From assembly GCF_002927045.1 (NCBI RefSeq), contig NZ_PRDW01000001.1:248001-312000 (forward strand): DNA of 64,000 nt. The letters run 5' to 3'. Shown here piece after piece: positions 1-9,145 of this stretch (position 1 is its first letter; every line of letters starts with the position of its first letter). The DNA is from Mycetohabitans endofungorum. Lineage in GTDB: Bacteria > Pseudomonadota > Gammaproteobacteria > Burkholderiales > Burkholderiaceae. A program made the position numbers and the translations under genes. The notes beneath the pieces were generated by a model. The model ran no database searches. It had not been told where the DNA came from and worked only from the letters and a program-made list of their open reading frames with translations.

Positions 1-74
1 GCAAGTTCGGCGCGGCGGTCGGCGGCGCGGCACTTCGTGTGCTGGCGCTCGGTGCCGCGCCAAGCCTACGCTGA
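1..74 (+). CDS. C-terminal end of a gene cut by the window edge, possibly an S49-family peptidase
   Basis: The third forward frame is open from the window edge to a TGA at 72-74 and reads KFGAAVGGAALRVL...PSLR, which looks like a real C-terminus (alanine- and leucine-rich, no rare codons). In Burkholderia an S49-family signal-peptide peptidase gene commonly lies here, convergent with the SAM methyltransferase. That identity rests on remembered gene order, not on any visible catalytic motif. Confidence 0.4.
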   Translation, partial: KFGAAVGGAALRVLALGAAPSLR

Positions 75-142
75 GTCTGGCCGTCAACTTAGGCGTTGGG
101 CCGTGGACCGGGCACAGTCTTGCCACGCGTTGACTTGGGATG

Positions 143-173
143 GGCATGCGGGGCCCGGTCGGCCCCGCGTGCC
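143..173. terminator. Strong GC hairpin between convergent genes
   Basis: Bases 143-155 (GGCATGCGGGGCC) pair with 161-173 over 13 positions (one G.T) around a 5-base loop. It sits between the gene end at 74 and the methyltransferase stop at 183. There is no T-run on either side, so it is either a bidirectional weak terminator or a 3' end stabiliser. Confidence 0.5.
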
Positions 174-182
174 GGGTCACTG

Positions 183-893
183 TCAGTTCGCCAACATCAG
201 AAAAATGGCCGGTCGTTTATGCAGTTCAATCGGCTCTTTACGCCACACTGACACCGGCCGGGTGACGATTTGCTCATCCGGTAGCGTTAGATCGACGGCC
301 ACGCACACGAGTGTGTCCGGCGCACACGCGCTTGCCAGCACATCGAGCATCGCACGGTTGCGATAAGGGGTTTCGATAAAAATCTGTGTCTGCCGGGCCC
401 GGCGCGACTGCTGCTCTAGCTCGCGCAGCTTCTTCGTGCGTTGTGCGGCATCCACCGGCAGGTAGCCGTGAAAGGCAAAGCTCTGGCCGTTCAAGCCGGA
501 GCCCATCAGCGCCAGCAGGATCGAACTGGGTCCGACCAGTGGCACGACCCGGATGCCGCGCTCGTGCGCCCGGCGCACCAGCAGCGCACCTGGATCGGCT
601 ACAGCCGGACACCCGGCTTCGGACAGCAGCCCGCCGTCGCAGCCTGCGATGATCGGTGCGAGCAGCGCATCGATTGCGCTCGCCGGCGTATTGACGTTCA
701 ATTCGCGAATCTCGATGTCCTGGATCGGAACAGTGCCACCCGTTTTTTTCAGGAACGCCCGCGTGCTTTTCGCGTTTTCGCCGACATAATAGGTCAGCCG
801 CGCCGCGAGCGCGCGCACGGGTTCGGGCAGCACGCCCGCTAGCGCAGCGGCGTCGCCCAACGCATTGGGCACCAGATACAGCACGCCGGTCAT
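183..893 (-). CDS. SAM-dependent methyltransferase of the tetrapyrrole methylase / RsmI-like fold
   Basis: The 236-residue protein has the tetrapyrrole-methylase fold used by RsmI. It starts LYLVPNALGD and contains the LLSEAGCPAVADPG glycine-rich SAM-binding segment near residues 92-105, followed by VPLVGPSSILLALMGSGL. RsmI itself 2'-O-methylates C1402 of 16S rRNA. This protein is shorter than RsmI (about 280 residues) and belongs to the maf-linked paralogue, so its substrate is not certain. Its start overlaps the maf stop by 4 bases (ATGA), which indicates translational coupling. The family call is secure; the target RNA or other substrate is inference. Confidence 0.85.
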   Translation of the reverse strand: MTGVLYLVPNALGDAAALAGVLPEPVRALAARLTYYVGENAKSTRAFLKKTGGTVPIQDIEIRELNVNTPASAIDALLAPIIAGCDGGLLSEAGCPAVADPGALLVRRAHERGIRVVPLVGPSSILLALMGSGLNGQSFAFHGYLPVDAAQRTKKLRELEQQSRRARQTQIFIETPYRNRAMLDVLASACAPDTLVCVAVDLTLPDEQIVTRPVSVWRKEPIELHKRPAIFLMLAN

Positions 894-1537
894 CGCGCCT
901 GCTCCGGTGCTTCGGAGGCGGCGTCGGCGGTGCCCAGCAGCGTCACGCCGGCCTGGCGCAGCATGTCGGTCAGCGCGATCAGCGGCAGGCCGATCAAGGC
1001 CGTGGGGTCGTCGCTGTCGATTGCCTCCAGCAAGGCGATCCCCAGCCCTTCCGACTTGGCGCTGCCGGCGACGTCGTAGGGCCGTTCCATCTGCAAGTAA
1101 GCGTTTAGTTCCGTATCGGGCAAGTTGCGAAAGCGTACCCGTGTGACGACGTCGGTGCAGCGTGCGGTGTCGTTGCGCGGGTCATAGAGGCACAGCGCGG
1201 TGTGAAACTCGACGTCGCGCCCGCGCATCGTGCGTAGCTGCTCGAGTGCGCGCGCGTGGTCCCCAGGCTTGCCGATCTGCCGGCCGGCGAGCGTGGCGAC
1301 CTGATCCGAGCCGATCACCAGCGCATCGCCGCTGCGCGCGGCCACGGCGCGGGCCTTGGCCTCGGCCAGTCGCAGGGCGGTGCCGGCCGGCGCTTCATGC
1401 GGCAATGGCGTTTCATCGATGGCTGGCACGTCAACGTCGAAAGTCACGCGCAACCGCTGGAGCAGTGCGCGCCGGTACGGGGAGCTGGAAGCGAGAATCA
1501 GCCGGCGCGCGGCGATTGGAGCGGATATGGGCTGCAT
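890..1537 (-). CDS. maf: Maf-family nucleotide pyrophosphatase (YceF type)
   Basis: The 215-residue protein begins with the Maf signature: LILASSSPYRRALLQRL at residues 12-28, with the conserved S-S-x-x-R. Further Maf blocks are DVDVPAIDE, RLAEAKARAVA and VIGSDQVATL. Maf enzymes hydrolyse nucleoside triphosphates to the monophosphate and pyrophosphate, and the YceF group prefers 7-methyl-GTP. The gene lies divergent from yceD-rpmF, as in most beta- and gammaproteobacteria, which supports the YceF rather than the YhdE assignment. It is coupled to the downstream methyltransferase gene by a 4-base overlap. Confidence 0.9.
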   Translation of the reverse strand: MQPISAPIAARRLILASSSPYRRALLQRLRVTFDVDVPAIDETPLPHEAPAGTALRLAEAKARAVAARSGDALVIGSDQVATLAGRQIGKPGDHARALEQLRTMRGRDVEFHTALCLYDPRNDTARCTDVVTRVRFRNLPDTELNAYLQMERPYDVAGSAKSEGLGIALLEAIDSDDPTALIGLPLIALTDMLRQAGVTLLGTADAASEAPEQAR

Positions 1538-1755
1538 GGGCGGAAGCGGTCCGGAATGCGCGATTTGACCACGGCCGGCACCTGGCGCGCGGCGCGTTGC
1601 ACGAGCTCGCGCGGTGCTGGCTTAAGTGATTGACGCGTAAAGACAAAAGCGATATGATACCGGGCTTTTCATCGGTGCGGTCCATAAACGTCGCGGCGCG
1701 GCGGCCGGCGATACCGGCTGCGCCTGTTGGCGGGATGACGCGGGAGGAGGTCCAG

Positions 1756-2430
1756 GTGGCGGAGTCAACGGACAAGCGAAGCGCGTCGACCGGCCGTGAG
1801 GCGGCGCTCAACCTGCATGCGCTGGACCTGTTCGAGTTTGCGCGAACGGGTCGGCAAACGATGGGACAGTTCGACGTTGGCGAGTTGGCCCGGCTGGCAG
1901 CCGAAGTGCCCGCCGACGCGGTGACGCTCGGCGATTATGATCCGGCGTTGCGCTGGCACGCGCAGGGTGGATCGGTGCGCGAACTGCAGCCCGATGGCAC
2001 CGTGCTCGACGAGCCGTGCCTGCGGGTGGTCGTGCATGGCGCGATCTGGCTGCAGTGCCAACGTTGCATGGAACCGTTTCGCGTGCCACTGGGCATCGAT
2101 GCCGAATACCGGATCGTCGAGAGCGACGACGAGGCGGATGAGCGCGCGCTCGACGACACGTCATTTGATGTGATCGTAGGTTCGCGTCAGTTCGATTTCG
2201 TCGAGTTGATCGAGGAAGAATTGTTGTTGTCGTTGCCGCTGGTGCCGAAGCATGAGGTCTGCACCCAGATACACGAGAGCCTGGTGACCGGCGCGGCGGG
2301 CGAGCATGCGCGCGATCCCGATGCTGAGGCCGGCGAATCGCTGGCCGGTGACGAAGTGCAACGCGAGCATCCGTTCGCCGCGCTCGAGGTGCTCAAGGGT
2401 GGCGGGCCGAAGTCCGGACCGACGCATTGA
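1756..2430 (+). CDS. yceD: YceD family protein (DUF177), 23S rRNA accumulation protein
   Basis: A GTG start at 1756 is chosen because GGGAGGAGG lies at 1742-1750, five bases upstream; earlier ATGs in the frame lack this. The 224-residue product has the DUF177 core: LQCQRCMEPF with its CxxC-like pair, an acidic stretch ESDDEADERALDDTSFDVI, and ELIEEELLLSLPLVPKHE. In E. coli YceD is needed for normal 23S rRNA levels and is cotranscribed with rpmF, which is also the next gene here. The molecular mechanism is not known from the sequence. Confidence 0.88.
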   Translation: MAESTDKRSASTGREAALNLHALDLFEFARTGRQTMGQFDVGELARLAAEVPADAVTLGDYDPALRWHAQGGSVRELQPDGTVLDEPCLRVVVHGAIWLQCQRCMEPFRVPLGIDAEYRIVESDDEADERALDDTSFDVIVGSRQFDFVELIEEELLLSLPLVPKHEVCTQIHESLVTGAAGEHARDPDAEAGESLAGDEVQREHPFAALEVLKGGGPKSGPTH

Positions 2431-2551
2431 GTGCGTGGACGCGGTCCAGAGGCCAGGCGGCCGGTCGCGCCGGCCTGTCATCAGCTGTTTGGCGGGTGGC
2501 AGGCGGGGTGGGGACCTGTGTTAAAATTGACGAAATTTTTCTGGAGTTACC

Positions 2552-2731
2552 ATGGCAGTTCAGCAAAACAAGAAGTCGCCGTCGAAGCGCGGCATGCACC
2601 GCTCGCACGATTTCCTGGGCGCCGCACCGCTGGCCGTCGAGCCGAGCACCGGCGAAGTCCATTTGCGTCACCATATCAGCCCGAACGGCTACTACCGCGG
2701 CAAGAAGGTCGTCAAGACCAAAAACGACTAA
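2552..2731 (+). CDS. rpmF: 50S ribosomal protein L32
   Basis: This 59-residue ORF ([20 protein letters not shown]...) matches L32 throughout. The start has a CTGGAG ribosome site at 2541-2546. The protein is basic at the N-terminus and ends KKVVKTKND. It lacks the zinc-binding cysteine pairs found in some L32 versions, as is usual in proteobacteria. It lies between yceD and plsX, the conserved arrangement that links ribosome and phospholipid synthesis. Confidence 0.97.
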   Translation: MAVQQNKKSPSKRGMHRSHDFLGAAPLAVEPSTGEVHLRHHISPNGYYRGKKVVKTKND

Positions 2732-2799
2732 GTGCCTGGCGGCAATGGTCGCCTGCCTCACCTTTCGTTCGCGATTGAATTGCCATCGGTTCGTCAAGA

Positions 2800-2826
2800 A
2801 AGCGGCATTGACCTGCCGCTTTTTTG
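2800..2826 (+). terminator. Intrinsic terminator after rpmF, 22 bases before plsX
   Basis: AAGCGGCA (2800-2807) pairs perfectly with TGCCGCTT (2814-2821) around a 6-base loop, followed directly by a T-run (2820-2825). The plsX ATG at 2849 is too close for a separate promoter after the hairpin, so plsX is probably reached by read-through. Confidence 0.8.
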
Positions 2827-2848
2827 TGCCTGAAATTCGCCGCATCCC

Positions 2849-3991
2849 ATGACTATAAAGATCACAATCGACTGCATGGGAGGCGACCACGGTCCAACCG
2901 TGACGGTTCCCGCCGCGGTCAGTTTCGCGCGTGCGCATCCAGATGCGCAACTTGTGCTGGTGGGCTTGAACGACGCGATCCGCGCGCAGCTCAAGCGATG
3001 CAAGGCGCTCGACATGCCGACGCTGTCGATCGTCGATGCGAGCGAGGTCGTCGCGATGGACGATTCCGTCGAGGTCGCGTTGCGCAAGAAGAGGGGCTCG
3101 TCGATGCGCGTCGCGTTGAACCTGGTAAAAGAGGGTCATGCGCAAGCCTGCATCTCGGCCGGCAACACCGGCGCGTTGATGGCGGTGTCGCGCTACGTGC
3201 TCAAGACGCTGGCCGGCATCGAGCGGCCGGCGATCGCGTTCGCCCTGCCGAATCAGCGTGGCTACACGACAATGCTCGACCTGGGCGCGAATGTCGACTG
3301 CGAGCCGCAGCACTTGCTGCAATTCGCCGAGATGGGGCACGCGCTGGTGTCCGCGATCGAGGGCAAGGACCGTCCGTCGATCGGGTTGCTGAACATCGGT
3401 GAAGAGGTAATCAAGGGCAACGATATTATCAAGCGCGCCGGCGAACTGCTGCGCGCGAGCACGCTCAATTTCCGCGGCAATGTCGAGGGCAACGACATTT
3501 ACAAGGGCACGGTCGACGTGATCGTTTGCGATGGCTTTGTCGGCAACGTCGCGTTGAAGACGTCCGAAGGACTCGCGCGGATGCTTGCCGACATGATTCG
3601 TGAAGAGTTTAGTCGCTCGTGGGCCACGAAGCTGATGGCGCTGCTCGCGCTCCCGGTACTGTCGCGTTTCAAAAAGCGGGTCGATTCGCGTCAATACAAC
3701 GGCGCCGCGCTGCTCGGCCTGCGCAATCTGGTGATCAAGAGTCACGGTTCGGCAGATGCGTACGCGTTTGAGTGGGCTATCAAACGCGGGTATGATGCCG
3801 TCAAGAATGGTGTTCTCGAGCGTCTGACGCGGGCGCTGGAGGAAAATGCCGACCCGCTCGCTCGCGCGGCCGGCGCCGGTTCTGGCGAACCTGACGTGTC
3901 TGGCGCACAAGCACTTTCCAATACGACCACCGGCGGCCCCGCGGGATCATCCGCGCCTGAGCCGTTGGCTGCGCTATCCCCGAAGGCATGA
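2849..3991 (+). CDS. plsX: Phosphate acyltransferase PlsX
   Basis: PlsX converts acyl-ACP and phosphate to acyl-phosphate, the acyl donor for PlsY in phosphatidic acid synthesis. The 380-residue protein starts [16 protein letters not shown], the family hallmark, and has the conserved [11 protein letters not shown] near residue 107 and [10 protein letters not shown]-like [11 protein letters not shown] near 234. The last 50 residues are a low-complexity tail beyond the usual family end. Its stop overlaps the fabH start by 4 bases (ATGA), so PlsX and the first fatty-acid condensing enzyme are translationally coupled. Confidence 0.97.
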   Translation: MTIKITIDCMGGDHGPTVTVPAAVSFARAHPDAQLVLVGLNDAIRAQLKRCKALDMPTLSIVDASEVVAMDDSVEVALRKKRGSSMRVALNLVKEGHAQACISAGNTGALMAVSRYVLKTLAGIERPAIAFALPNQRGYTTMLDLGANVDCEPQHLLQFAEMGHALVSAIEGKDRPSIGLLNIGEEVIKGNDIIKRAGELLRASTLNFRGNVEGNDIYKGTVDVIVCDGFVGNVALKTSEGLARMLADMIREEFSRSWATKLMALLALPVLSRFKKRVDSRQYNGAALLGLRNLVIKSHGSADAYAFEWAIKRGYDAVKNGVLERLTRALEENADPLARAAGAGSGEPDVSGAQALSNTTTGGPAGSSAPEPLAALSPKA

Positions 3992-4980
3992 TGGTTCATC
4001 CCACTATTTACTCGCGCGTGCTCGGTACCGGCAGTTACTTACCACCGACGCGCGTCACCAACCAGGCGCTGGCCGAGCGGCTCGCGCAGCAGGGGGTCGA
4101 GACGAGCGATGAGTGGATCGTGGCGCGCACGGGCATCCGTGCCCGTTATTTCGCGTCGCCCGAGCAAGCCACCAGCGACCTTGCATTGGTGGCCGCACAG
4201 CGCGCGATCGCAGCGGCTGGCATCGATTTGCAGGCGATCGAGCTGATCATTGTCGCCACGTCCACACCGGACTTCGTGTTCCCGAGTACGGCCTGCCTGC
4301 TGCAGGACAAGCTCGGCATCCGCAACGGCGGCGCGGCATTCGACGTGCAAGCAGTGTGCTCCGGGTTCGCTTATGCGCTGGCGGTGGCCGACGGGTTGAT
4401 CCGCAGCGGCGCGCATCGCAACGCGCTGGTGATCGGCGCCGAAACGTTTTCACGGCTGCTCGATTTCAAGGACCGAACCACCTGCGTGCTGTTCGGCGAC
4501 GGCGCTGGTGCCGTCGTGCTCGGCGCCTCGGACCAGCCAGGGCTGCTGGCGAGCGCACTGCACGCGGACGGCAGCCACGCGCACATCTTATGCACGCCAG
4601 GCAACATCAACGGCGGTGTTATTCAAGGTAGTGCGTTTCTGCACATGGACGGGCCCGCGGTATTCAAACTCGCGGTAAACGTGCTCGAGAAGGTGGCGCT
4701 CGAAGCGCTGGCTAAGGCCGGCATGTCGGCGGACCAGATCGATTGGTTGATTCCACATCAGGCCAATATCCGGATCATGCAAGGCACGTGTCGCAAGCTC
4801 GGATTGCCATCGGAGCGCATGATCGTGACGGTCGGCGAGCATGGCAACACGTCGGCCGCATCGATTCCGCTCGCGCTGGACGTGGCGGTGCGGGACGGAC
4901 GCATCAAGCCCGGCGACCGGGTACTAATCGAAGGCGTTGGCGGTGGATTTACCTGGGGTGCGGCAGTCATCCGTATGTAG
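3988..4980 (+). CDS. fabH: 3-oxoacyl-ACP synthase III (FabH)
   Basis: FabH condenses acetyl-CoA with malonyl-ACP to start type II fatty-acid synthesis in the cytosol. The 330-residue length is typical. The catalytic Cys124 lies in QAVCSGF, the His in IPHQANIRI near residue 257 and the Asn in [10 protein letters not shown] near 287, so the Cys-His-Asn triad is complete. The start at 3988 is coupled to the plsX stop; a second in-frame ATG follows at once and could serve instead. It leads the fabHDG-acpP-fabF operon. Confidence 0.97.
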   Translation: MMVHPTIYSRVLGTGSYLPPTRVTNQALAERLAQQGVETSDEWIVARTGIRARYFASPEQATSDLALVAAQRAIAAAGIDLQAIELIIVATSTPDFVFPSTACLLQDKLGIRNGGAAFDVQAVCSGFAYALAVADGLIRSGAHRNALVIGAETFSRLLDFKDRTTCVLFGDGAGAVVLGASDQPGLLASALHADGSHAHILCTPGNINGGVIQGSAFLHMDGPAVFKLAVNVLEKVALEALAKAGMSADQIDWLIPHQANIRIMQGTCRKLGLPSERMIVTVGEHGNTSAASIPLALDVAVRDGRIKPGDRVLIEGVGGGFTWGAAVIRM

Positions 4981-5060
4981 ACGCGTGTACAGCATGCGCA
5001 GGCGCTTGTGGCGCCGTCCGCCCGCATGCCGTTTCGCTGCTTTTTCTATTCGAGGACGAT

Positions 5061-5993
5061 ATGAAGTTCGCGTTCGTTTTCCCCGGGCAAGGCTCGCAAT
5101 CGATCGGCATGCTCAATGCATTCGGCGATCATCCTGTTGTAAAGGCGACGCTCGAGGAAGCGTCCGATGCGCTGAGCCAGGATATCGGCCGCCTGATCGC
5201 ACAGGGGCCGGTCGATGAACTGAACCTAACCACCCATACGCAACCCGTGATGCTCACCGCCGCATACGCGATTTACCGCGTGTGGCAGCAAGCCGGCGGC
5301 GTGGCACCGGCGGTCGTTGCCGGCCACAGCCTCGGCGAATACACGGCACTGGTCGCCGCGGGCGCGATCACATTTCGTGACGCGTTGCCGCTGGTGCGCT
5401 TTCGCGCGCAGGCGATGCAACAGGCGGTGCCGGTCGGGGCCGGGGGGATGGCGGCAGTCCTGGGGCTGGATGATGACGCGGTGCGCGCCGCATGCTCGGA
5501 AGCGGGGTCGGCCGGCATCGTCGAGGCGGTCAACTTCAATGCGCCGGCGCAGGTCGTGATCGCTGGCCACAAGGCTGCCGTGGACAAGGCATGCGAGATC
5601 GCCAAGGCCAAGGGCGCAAAGCGCGCGGTGTTGTTGCCAGTGTCAGCGCCGTTTCATTCCTCGCTACTCAAACCGGCGTCTGAGTGCCTGCGCGAGTATC
5701 TGGCCGATGTGGACGTGCGCGCGCCGCAGATCCCGGTGGTCAACAATATCGACGTGGCGATGGTGTCGGAGCCGGCCGGCATCAAGGATGCGCTAGTGCG
5801 CCAGGCCGCCGGGCCGGTACGCTGGGTTGAATGCGTGCGCGCGATCGCCGCGCAGCAGATCACGCATGTGATCGAGTGCGGCCCTGGCAAGGTGTTGGCC
5901 GGGTTGACGCGGCGCATTGATGCCAACCTGGTGGGCGGCGCGATCGTTGATCCGGCGTCGCTCGACGATACACTGAAACTGTTGCAAGGTTGA
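5061..5993 (+). CDS. fabD: Malonyl-CoA:ACP transacylase (FabD)
   Basis: FabD moves malonyl groups from CoA to ACP. The ATG at 5061, after CGAGGACGAT, gives a 310-residue protein starting MKFAFVFPGQGSQSIGM, the family N-terminus. The upstream open frame from 4743 lies inside fabH and is not used. The nucleophile is Ser90 in GHSLGEY, the oxyanion glutamine is in FPGQGSQ, and the active-site His is in SAPFHSSLL near residue 200. It sits between fabH and fabG. Confidence 0.97.
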   Translation: MKFAFVFPGQGSQSIGMLNAFGDHPVVKATLEEASDALSQDIGRLIAQGPVDELNLTTHTQPVMLTAAYAIYRVWQQAGGVAPAVVAGHSLGEYTALVAAGAITFRDALPLVRFRAQAMQQAVPVGAGGMAAVLGLDDDAVRAACSEAGSAGIVEAVNFNAPAQVVIAGHKAAVDKACEIAKAKGAKRAVLLPVSAPFHSSLLKPASECLREYLADVDVRAPQIPVVNNIDVAMVSEPAGIKDALVRQAAGPVRWVECVRAIAAQQITHVIECGPGKVLAGLTRRIDANLVGGAIVDPASLDDTLKLLQG

Positions 5994-6042
5994 ATGCCGG
6001 GCTGTCACCGGGATTTATCATTCGATTCGGAGCCAAGACGGG

Positions 6043-6792
6043 ATGGAAAAATCGCTCGACAAACAGATTGCGTTGGTCACCGGCGCATCGCGCGGCATCG
6101 GCCGTGCGATTGCGCTCGTGCTCGGGCGGGCCGGTGCGACGGTAATTGGCACCGCCACGTCCGACAATGGAGCGGCGGCGATCAGTGACGCGTTGCGCGC
6201 CGAGGGCATTGTCGGTCGCGGCGCGGTACTGGACGTCAACGACGGCCTCGCGGCCGATGCGCTGGTTGATTCGGTGGTCAAGGAGTTCGGGGCATTGAAC
6301 ATCCTAGTGAACAACGCCGGCATCACGCAGGACCAGCTTGCGATGCGGATGAAGGACGACGAGTGGGACGCGGTGATTGACACCAACCTAAAGGCCGTGT
6401 TCCGCCTGTCGCGCGCCGTGCTGCGGCCGATGATGAAGGCGCGCGGCGGGCGTATCATCAGCATCACGTCCGTCGTCGGCTCGACCGGTAATCCGGGGCA
6501 GGTCAATTACGCAGCGGCCAAGGCGGGGGTGGCCGGCATGACGCGGGCGCTGGCGTGCGAGATTGGCAGCCGCAACATTACCGTCAACTGCGTGGCGCCG
6601 GGTTTCATTGACACGGATATGACCCGCGTGTTGCCCGAGGCGCAGCGCGCAGCGCTCGACGCGCAGATTCCATTAGGCCGGCTGGGCGCGCCGGAAGACG
6701 TTGCCCACGCGGTTGCATTCCTCGCTTCGGCGCAGGCGGGATACATTACGGGCACGACGTTGCACGTCAATGGCGGCATGTACATGTCCTGA
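6043..6792 (+). CDS. fabG: 3-oxoacyl-ACP reductase (FabG)
   Basis: FabG reduces 3-oxoacyl-ACP with NADPH. The 249-residue short-chain dehydrogenase has the cofactor motif ASRGIGRAIA near residues 16-25, NNAGI near 90, the catalytic Ser in ITSVVGSTGN and the Tyr-x-x-x-Lys in NYAAAKAG near residue 153. The C-terminus ITGTTLHVNGGMYMS is typical of FabG. It lies in the fab operon directly before acpP. Confidence 0.97.
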   Translation: MEKSLDKQIALVTGASRGIGRAIALVLGRAGATVIGTATSDNGAAAISDALRAEGIVGRGAVLDVNDGLAADALVDSVVKEFGALNILVNNAGITQDQLAMRMKDDEWDAVIDTNLKAVFRLSRAVLRPMMKARGGRIISITSVVGSTGNPGQVNYAAAKAGVAGMTRALACEIGSRNITVNCVAPGFIDTDMTRVLPEAQRAALDAQIPLGRLGAPEDVAHAVAFLASAQAGYITGTTLHVNGGMYMS

Positions 6793-6924
6793 CGGGTGCC
6801 GGCTGCGCTTGCCGCGGTGCTCGCAAGGGTTGCGGCGAAACTGGTCGCGCGTCATTTTTTGCGGGACAAACCTGATAAAATGCGCGCACTTGCATTTTTG
6901 AACTCATTTTCCCTGGAGGGATGC

Positions 6925-7164
6925 ATGGACAACATCGAACAGCGCGTCAAGAAGATCGTCGCAGAACAGCTCGGCGTGGCTGAAGCGGAAATCAAGAACG
7001 AGGCTTCGTTCGTCAACGATTTGGGTGCTGATTCGCTGGACACTGTCGAACTCGTGATGGCGCTGGAAGACGAGTTCGGCATGGAGATTCCGGATGAGGA
7101 AGCCGAGAAAATTACGACGGTCCAGCAGGCAATCGACTACGCCCGGGCTAACGTCAAGGCCTAA
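6925..7164 (+). CDS. acpP: Acyl carrier protein
   Basis: ACP is the acidic carrier of acyl chains in fatty-acid synthesis. The 79-residue product carries Ser37 in [10 protein letters not shown], the site where AcpS attaches 4'-phosphopantetheine (the acpS gene is also in this window, at 19892). The ATG at 6925 is preferred to the out-of-frame ATG at 6921; CTGGAGGG at 6913-6920 is the ribosome site. A TAAAAT box at 6876-6881 upstream may be the -10 of its own promoter, but no good -35 is seen. Confidence 0.98.
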
Positions 7165-7192
7165 GCGTCTGGGTTTTCTGTCGCAGGTCGCG

Positions 7193-7240
7193 GCCACAGG
7201 GCTCACGGGTTTCCGTGCGGCCGCTGTGGCTTTTGATTTT
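7193..7240 (+). terminator. Intrinsic terminator after acpP, 27 bases before fabF
   Basis: GCCACAG (7193-7199) pairs with CTGTGGC (7224-7230), with a nested CACGG/CCGTG hairpin inside, followed by TTTTGATTTT. It probably ends most acpP messages while letting some read into fabF, whose start is at 7267. Confidence 0.75.
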
Positions 7241-7266
7241 CTATTATGTATGAAAAAGGGAATATC

Positions 7267-8505
7267 GTGAGCCGTCGTCGTGTGGTAGTTACCGGCCTTG
7301 GGCTGATTTCGCCCGTTGGCAATAACGTTGCCGACGGTTGGGCGAACCTGGTTGCTGGCAAATCGGGGATCGCGAACATCACGAAGTTTGACGCATCGAA
7401 TTTTTCGACGCGTTTCGCCGGTGAAGTTAAGGGCTTCAATGTCGAGGACTACATGGCGGCCAAAGAGGCCCGCCACATGGATACGTTCATCCACTACGGT
7501 TTTGCTGCCGGCGTGCAGGCCATGACGGACGCGGGCATCGACACGGCAAGCGAGGATCTGGAGCGTATCGGTGTGGTCGTTGGCTCGGGCATTGGCGGCT
7601 TGCCGATGATCGAAGTCACGCAAACCGAGATGCTCAACCGCGGGCCACGGCGGATTTCTCCTTTCTTCGTTCCAGCCTCGATCATTAACATGATCTCCGG
7701 TCACCTGTCGATGCGCTACGGCCTCAAGGGGCCGAACCTGGCGATCGTGACCGCATGCACGACCGGCCTGCACTGCATTGGCGAGGCGGCGCGGTTGATC
7801 GAATATGGGGACGCCGACGTGATGCTGGCCGGCGGCGCAGAAGCGACCGTGTCGCCGCTGGGCATCGGCGGCTTTGCCGCCGCGCGCGCGCTGTCGCAGC
7901 GTAACGATGATCCGACCACTGCCAGTCGTCCGTGGGACAAGGACCGTGACGGTTTCGTGCTGGGCGAGGGCGCCGGCGTCATGGTGCTCGAGGAATACGA
8001 GCGCGCGAAGGCGCGCGGCGCGAAGATCTATGCCGAAGTCGCTGGCTATGGCATGAGCGCTGATGCGTACCACATTACGGCGCCGCTCGAGGACGGCGAC
8101 GGCGCGCGCCGTTGCATGCTGGCGGCGTTGAAGAACGCTCGCGTGAACTTGGATGAAGTCCACTACCTGAATGCACACGGCACATCGACGCCGTTGGGCG
8201 ACCTGGCGGAGACCATCGGCATCAAGCGCATGTTCGGCGACCACGTGAAGCACATGGTCGTGAACTCGACCAAGTCGATGACTGGCCACCTGCTTGGCGG
8301 CGCGGGCGGCCTGGAGTCGGTGTTCACCGTGTTGGCGCTCCATCACCAAGTATCGCCGCCGACGATCAACATTTTCAATCAGGATCCGGAGTGCGACCTG
8401 GATTACTGCGCGAATACCGCGCGGGAAATGAAGATCGACGTCGCGTTGAAGAACTCGTTCGGCTTCGGCGGCACGAACGGTACGCTGGTGTTCAAGCGCG
8501 TTTGA
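7267..8505 (+). CDS. fabF: 3-oxoacyl-ACP synthase II (FabF)
   Basis: FabF carries out the elongating condensations of fatty-acid synthesis and the palmitoleate to vaccenate step. A GTG at 7267 gives 412 residues starting (M)SRRRVVVTGLGLISPVG, the usual start; an ATG at 7246 would add seven odd residues. Cys164 (TACTTG) is the nucleophile, with His in HGTSTP near 304 and in TGHLLG near 341. It ends the fab operon and its stop codon shares a base with the next gene's ATG. Confidence 0.97.
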   Translation: MSRRRVVVTGLGLISPVGNNVADGWANLVAGKSGIANITKFDASNFSTRFAGEVKGFNVEDYMAAKEARHMDTFIHYGFAAGVQAMTDAGIDTASEDLERIGVVVGSGIGGLPMIEVTQTEMLNRGPRRISPFFVPASIINMISGHLSMRYGLKGPNLAIVTACTTGLHCIGEAARLIEYGDADVMLAGGAEATVSPLGIGGFAAARALSQRNDDPTTASRPWDKDRDGFVLGEGAGVMVLEEYERAKARGAKIYAEVAGYGMSADAYHITAPLEDGDGARRCMLAALKNARVNLDEVHYLNAHGTSTPLGDLAETIGIKRMFGDHVKHMVVNSTKSMTGHLLGGAGGLESVFTVLALHHQVSPPTINIFNQDPECDLDYCANTAREMKIDVALKNSFGFGGTNGTLVFKRV

Positions 8506-9023
8506 TGACGGATCGCGCCGTCTTCGCGGGGTCCCGGTCCGCACCGTCGCTACACTCCGGTATCGCATCGACGGCGCGCGACGACGCAATGGTTTTGCGG
8601 CACTCGCGGATGCTCGCGGCGCTGGGCGTGGCCGTCGCGTGCGCGTGCGCGCTGGCGGTGATGCTGGTGCTGGCGCCGCGCATCGGTCTCATCGCCGCCG
8701 CAGCGGCAGCGCTCGCGGTGGCGCTCGTATTGGCTGTTTTTTCACAGTGGCAGGAACGCATGAGGCCTGTTGCGATCAAAGTCGGGCCGGACGGTGCGGT
8801 CACGTGGCACCGCCAGGGCGCGCCGGTGCGATATCACCGGATCCTTGGGCATGCGCGCCCTGCTACCGGCCTGCTGGTGCTGCGCCTGGCGCCTGACGAC
8901 GAGCGGGCGACGCGGCACAGTGCAGGGCCGGGTTCGGTGCTGATCGCGGCGGACGCAATCGAGCCGTCCCATTTCCGCGAGTTGGCGATCGCGCTGGCAC
9001 GTCAGCGCCGGCGGCCGGGATGA
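8505..9023 (+). CDS. Small membrane protein, YgfX-like
   Basis: The 172-residue product begins within the fabF stop codon (TGATG), so the two are coupled. Two adjacent hydrophobic helices at about residues 36-57 and 59-79 are followed by a short soluble domain ending SHFRELAIALARQRRR. This layout resembles the YgfX family (two membrane helices, then a small domain ending in an F-R-x-L helix), which in beta- and gammaproteobacteria accompanies envelope or cell-division genes. The resemblance is by layout and a short C-terminal motif only. It lies just before rpoE. Confidence 0.55.
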   Translation: MTDRAVFAGSRSAPSLHSGIASTARDDAMVLRHSRMLAALGVAVACACALAVMLVLAPRIGLIAAAAAALAVALVLAVFSQWQERMRPVAIKVGPDGAVTWHRQGAPVRYHRILGHARPATGLLVLRLAPDDERATRHSAGPGSVLIAADAIEPSHFRELAIALARQRRRPG

Positions 9024-9145
9024 ACCGCTGCCCCGCAGTGCGCCCGCGCGGCCCCTTGTAACCGTTGTAACGCTTGCCTGCCCACGGGGGCGCTACAATA
9101 GGCGTCCTTTCGCGTCGCAATCTATACAGACAACGGATTTTTCAG

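Noticed and set aside
2393-3910. A 505-codon minus-strand frame
   Set aside because: It is antisense to rpmF and plsX, both of which are clear genes. No family motif is present.
6904-8589. A 561-codon open frame on the minus strand
   Set aside because: It lies antisense across acpP and fabF. Its product is rich in Arg, His, Asp and Val without any domain, as expected for the shadow frame of high-GC genes.
9061-9145. Sigma-E autoregulated promoter before rpoE
   Set aside because: TACAAT at 9094-9099 is a possible sigma-70 -10 box, but no GAACTT and TCTGA pair with 16-base spacing was found.
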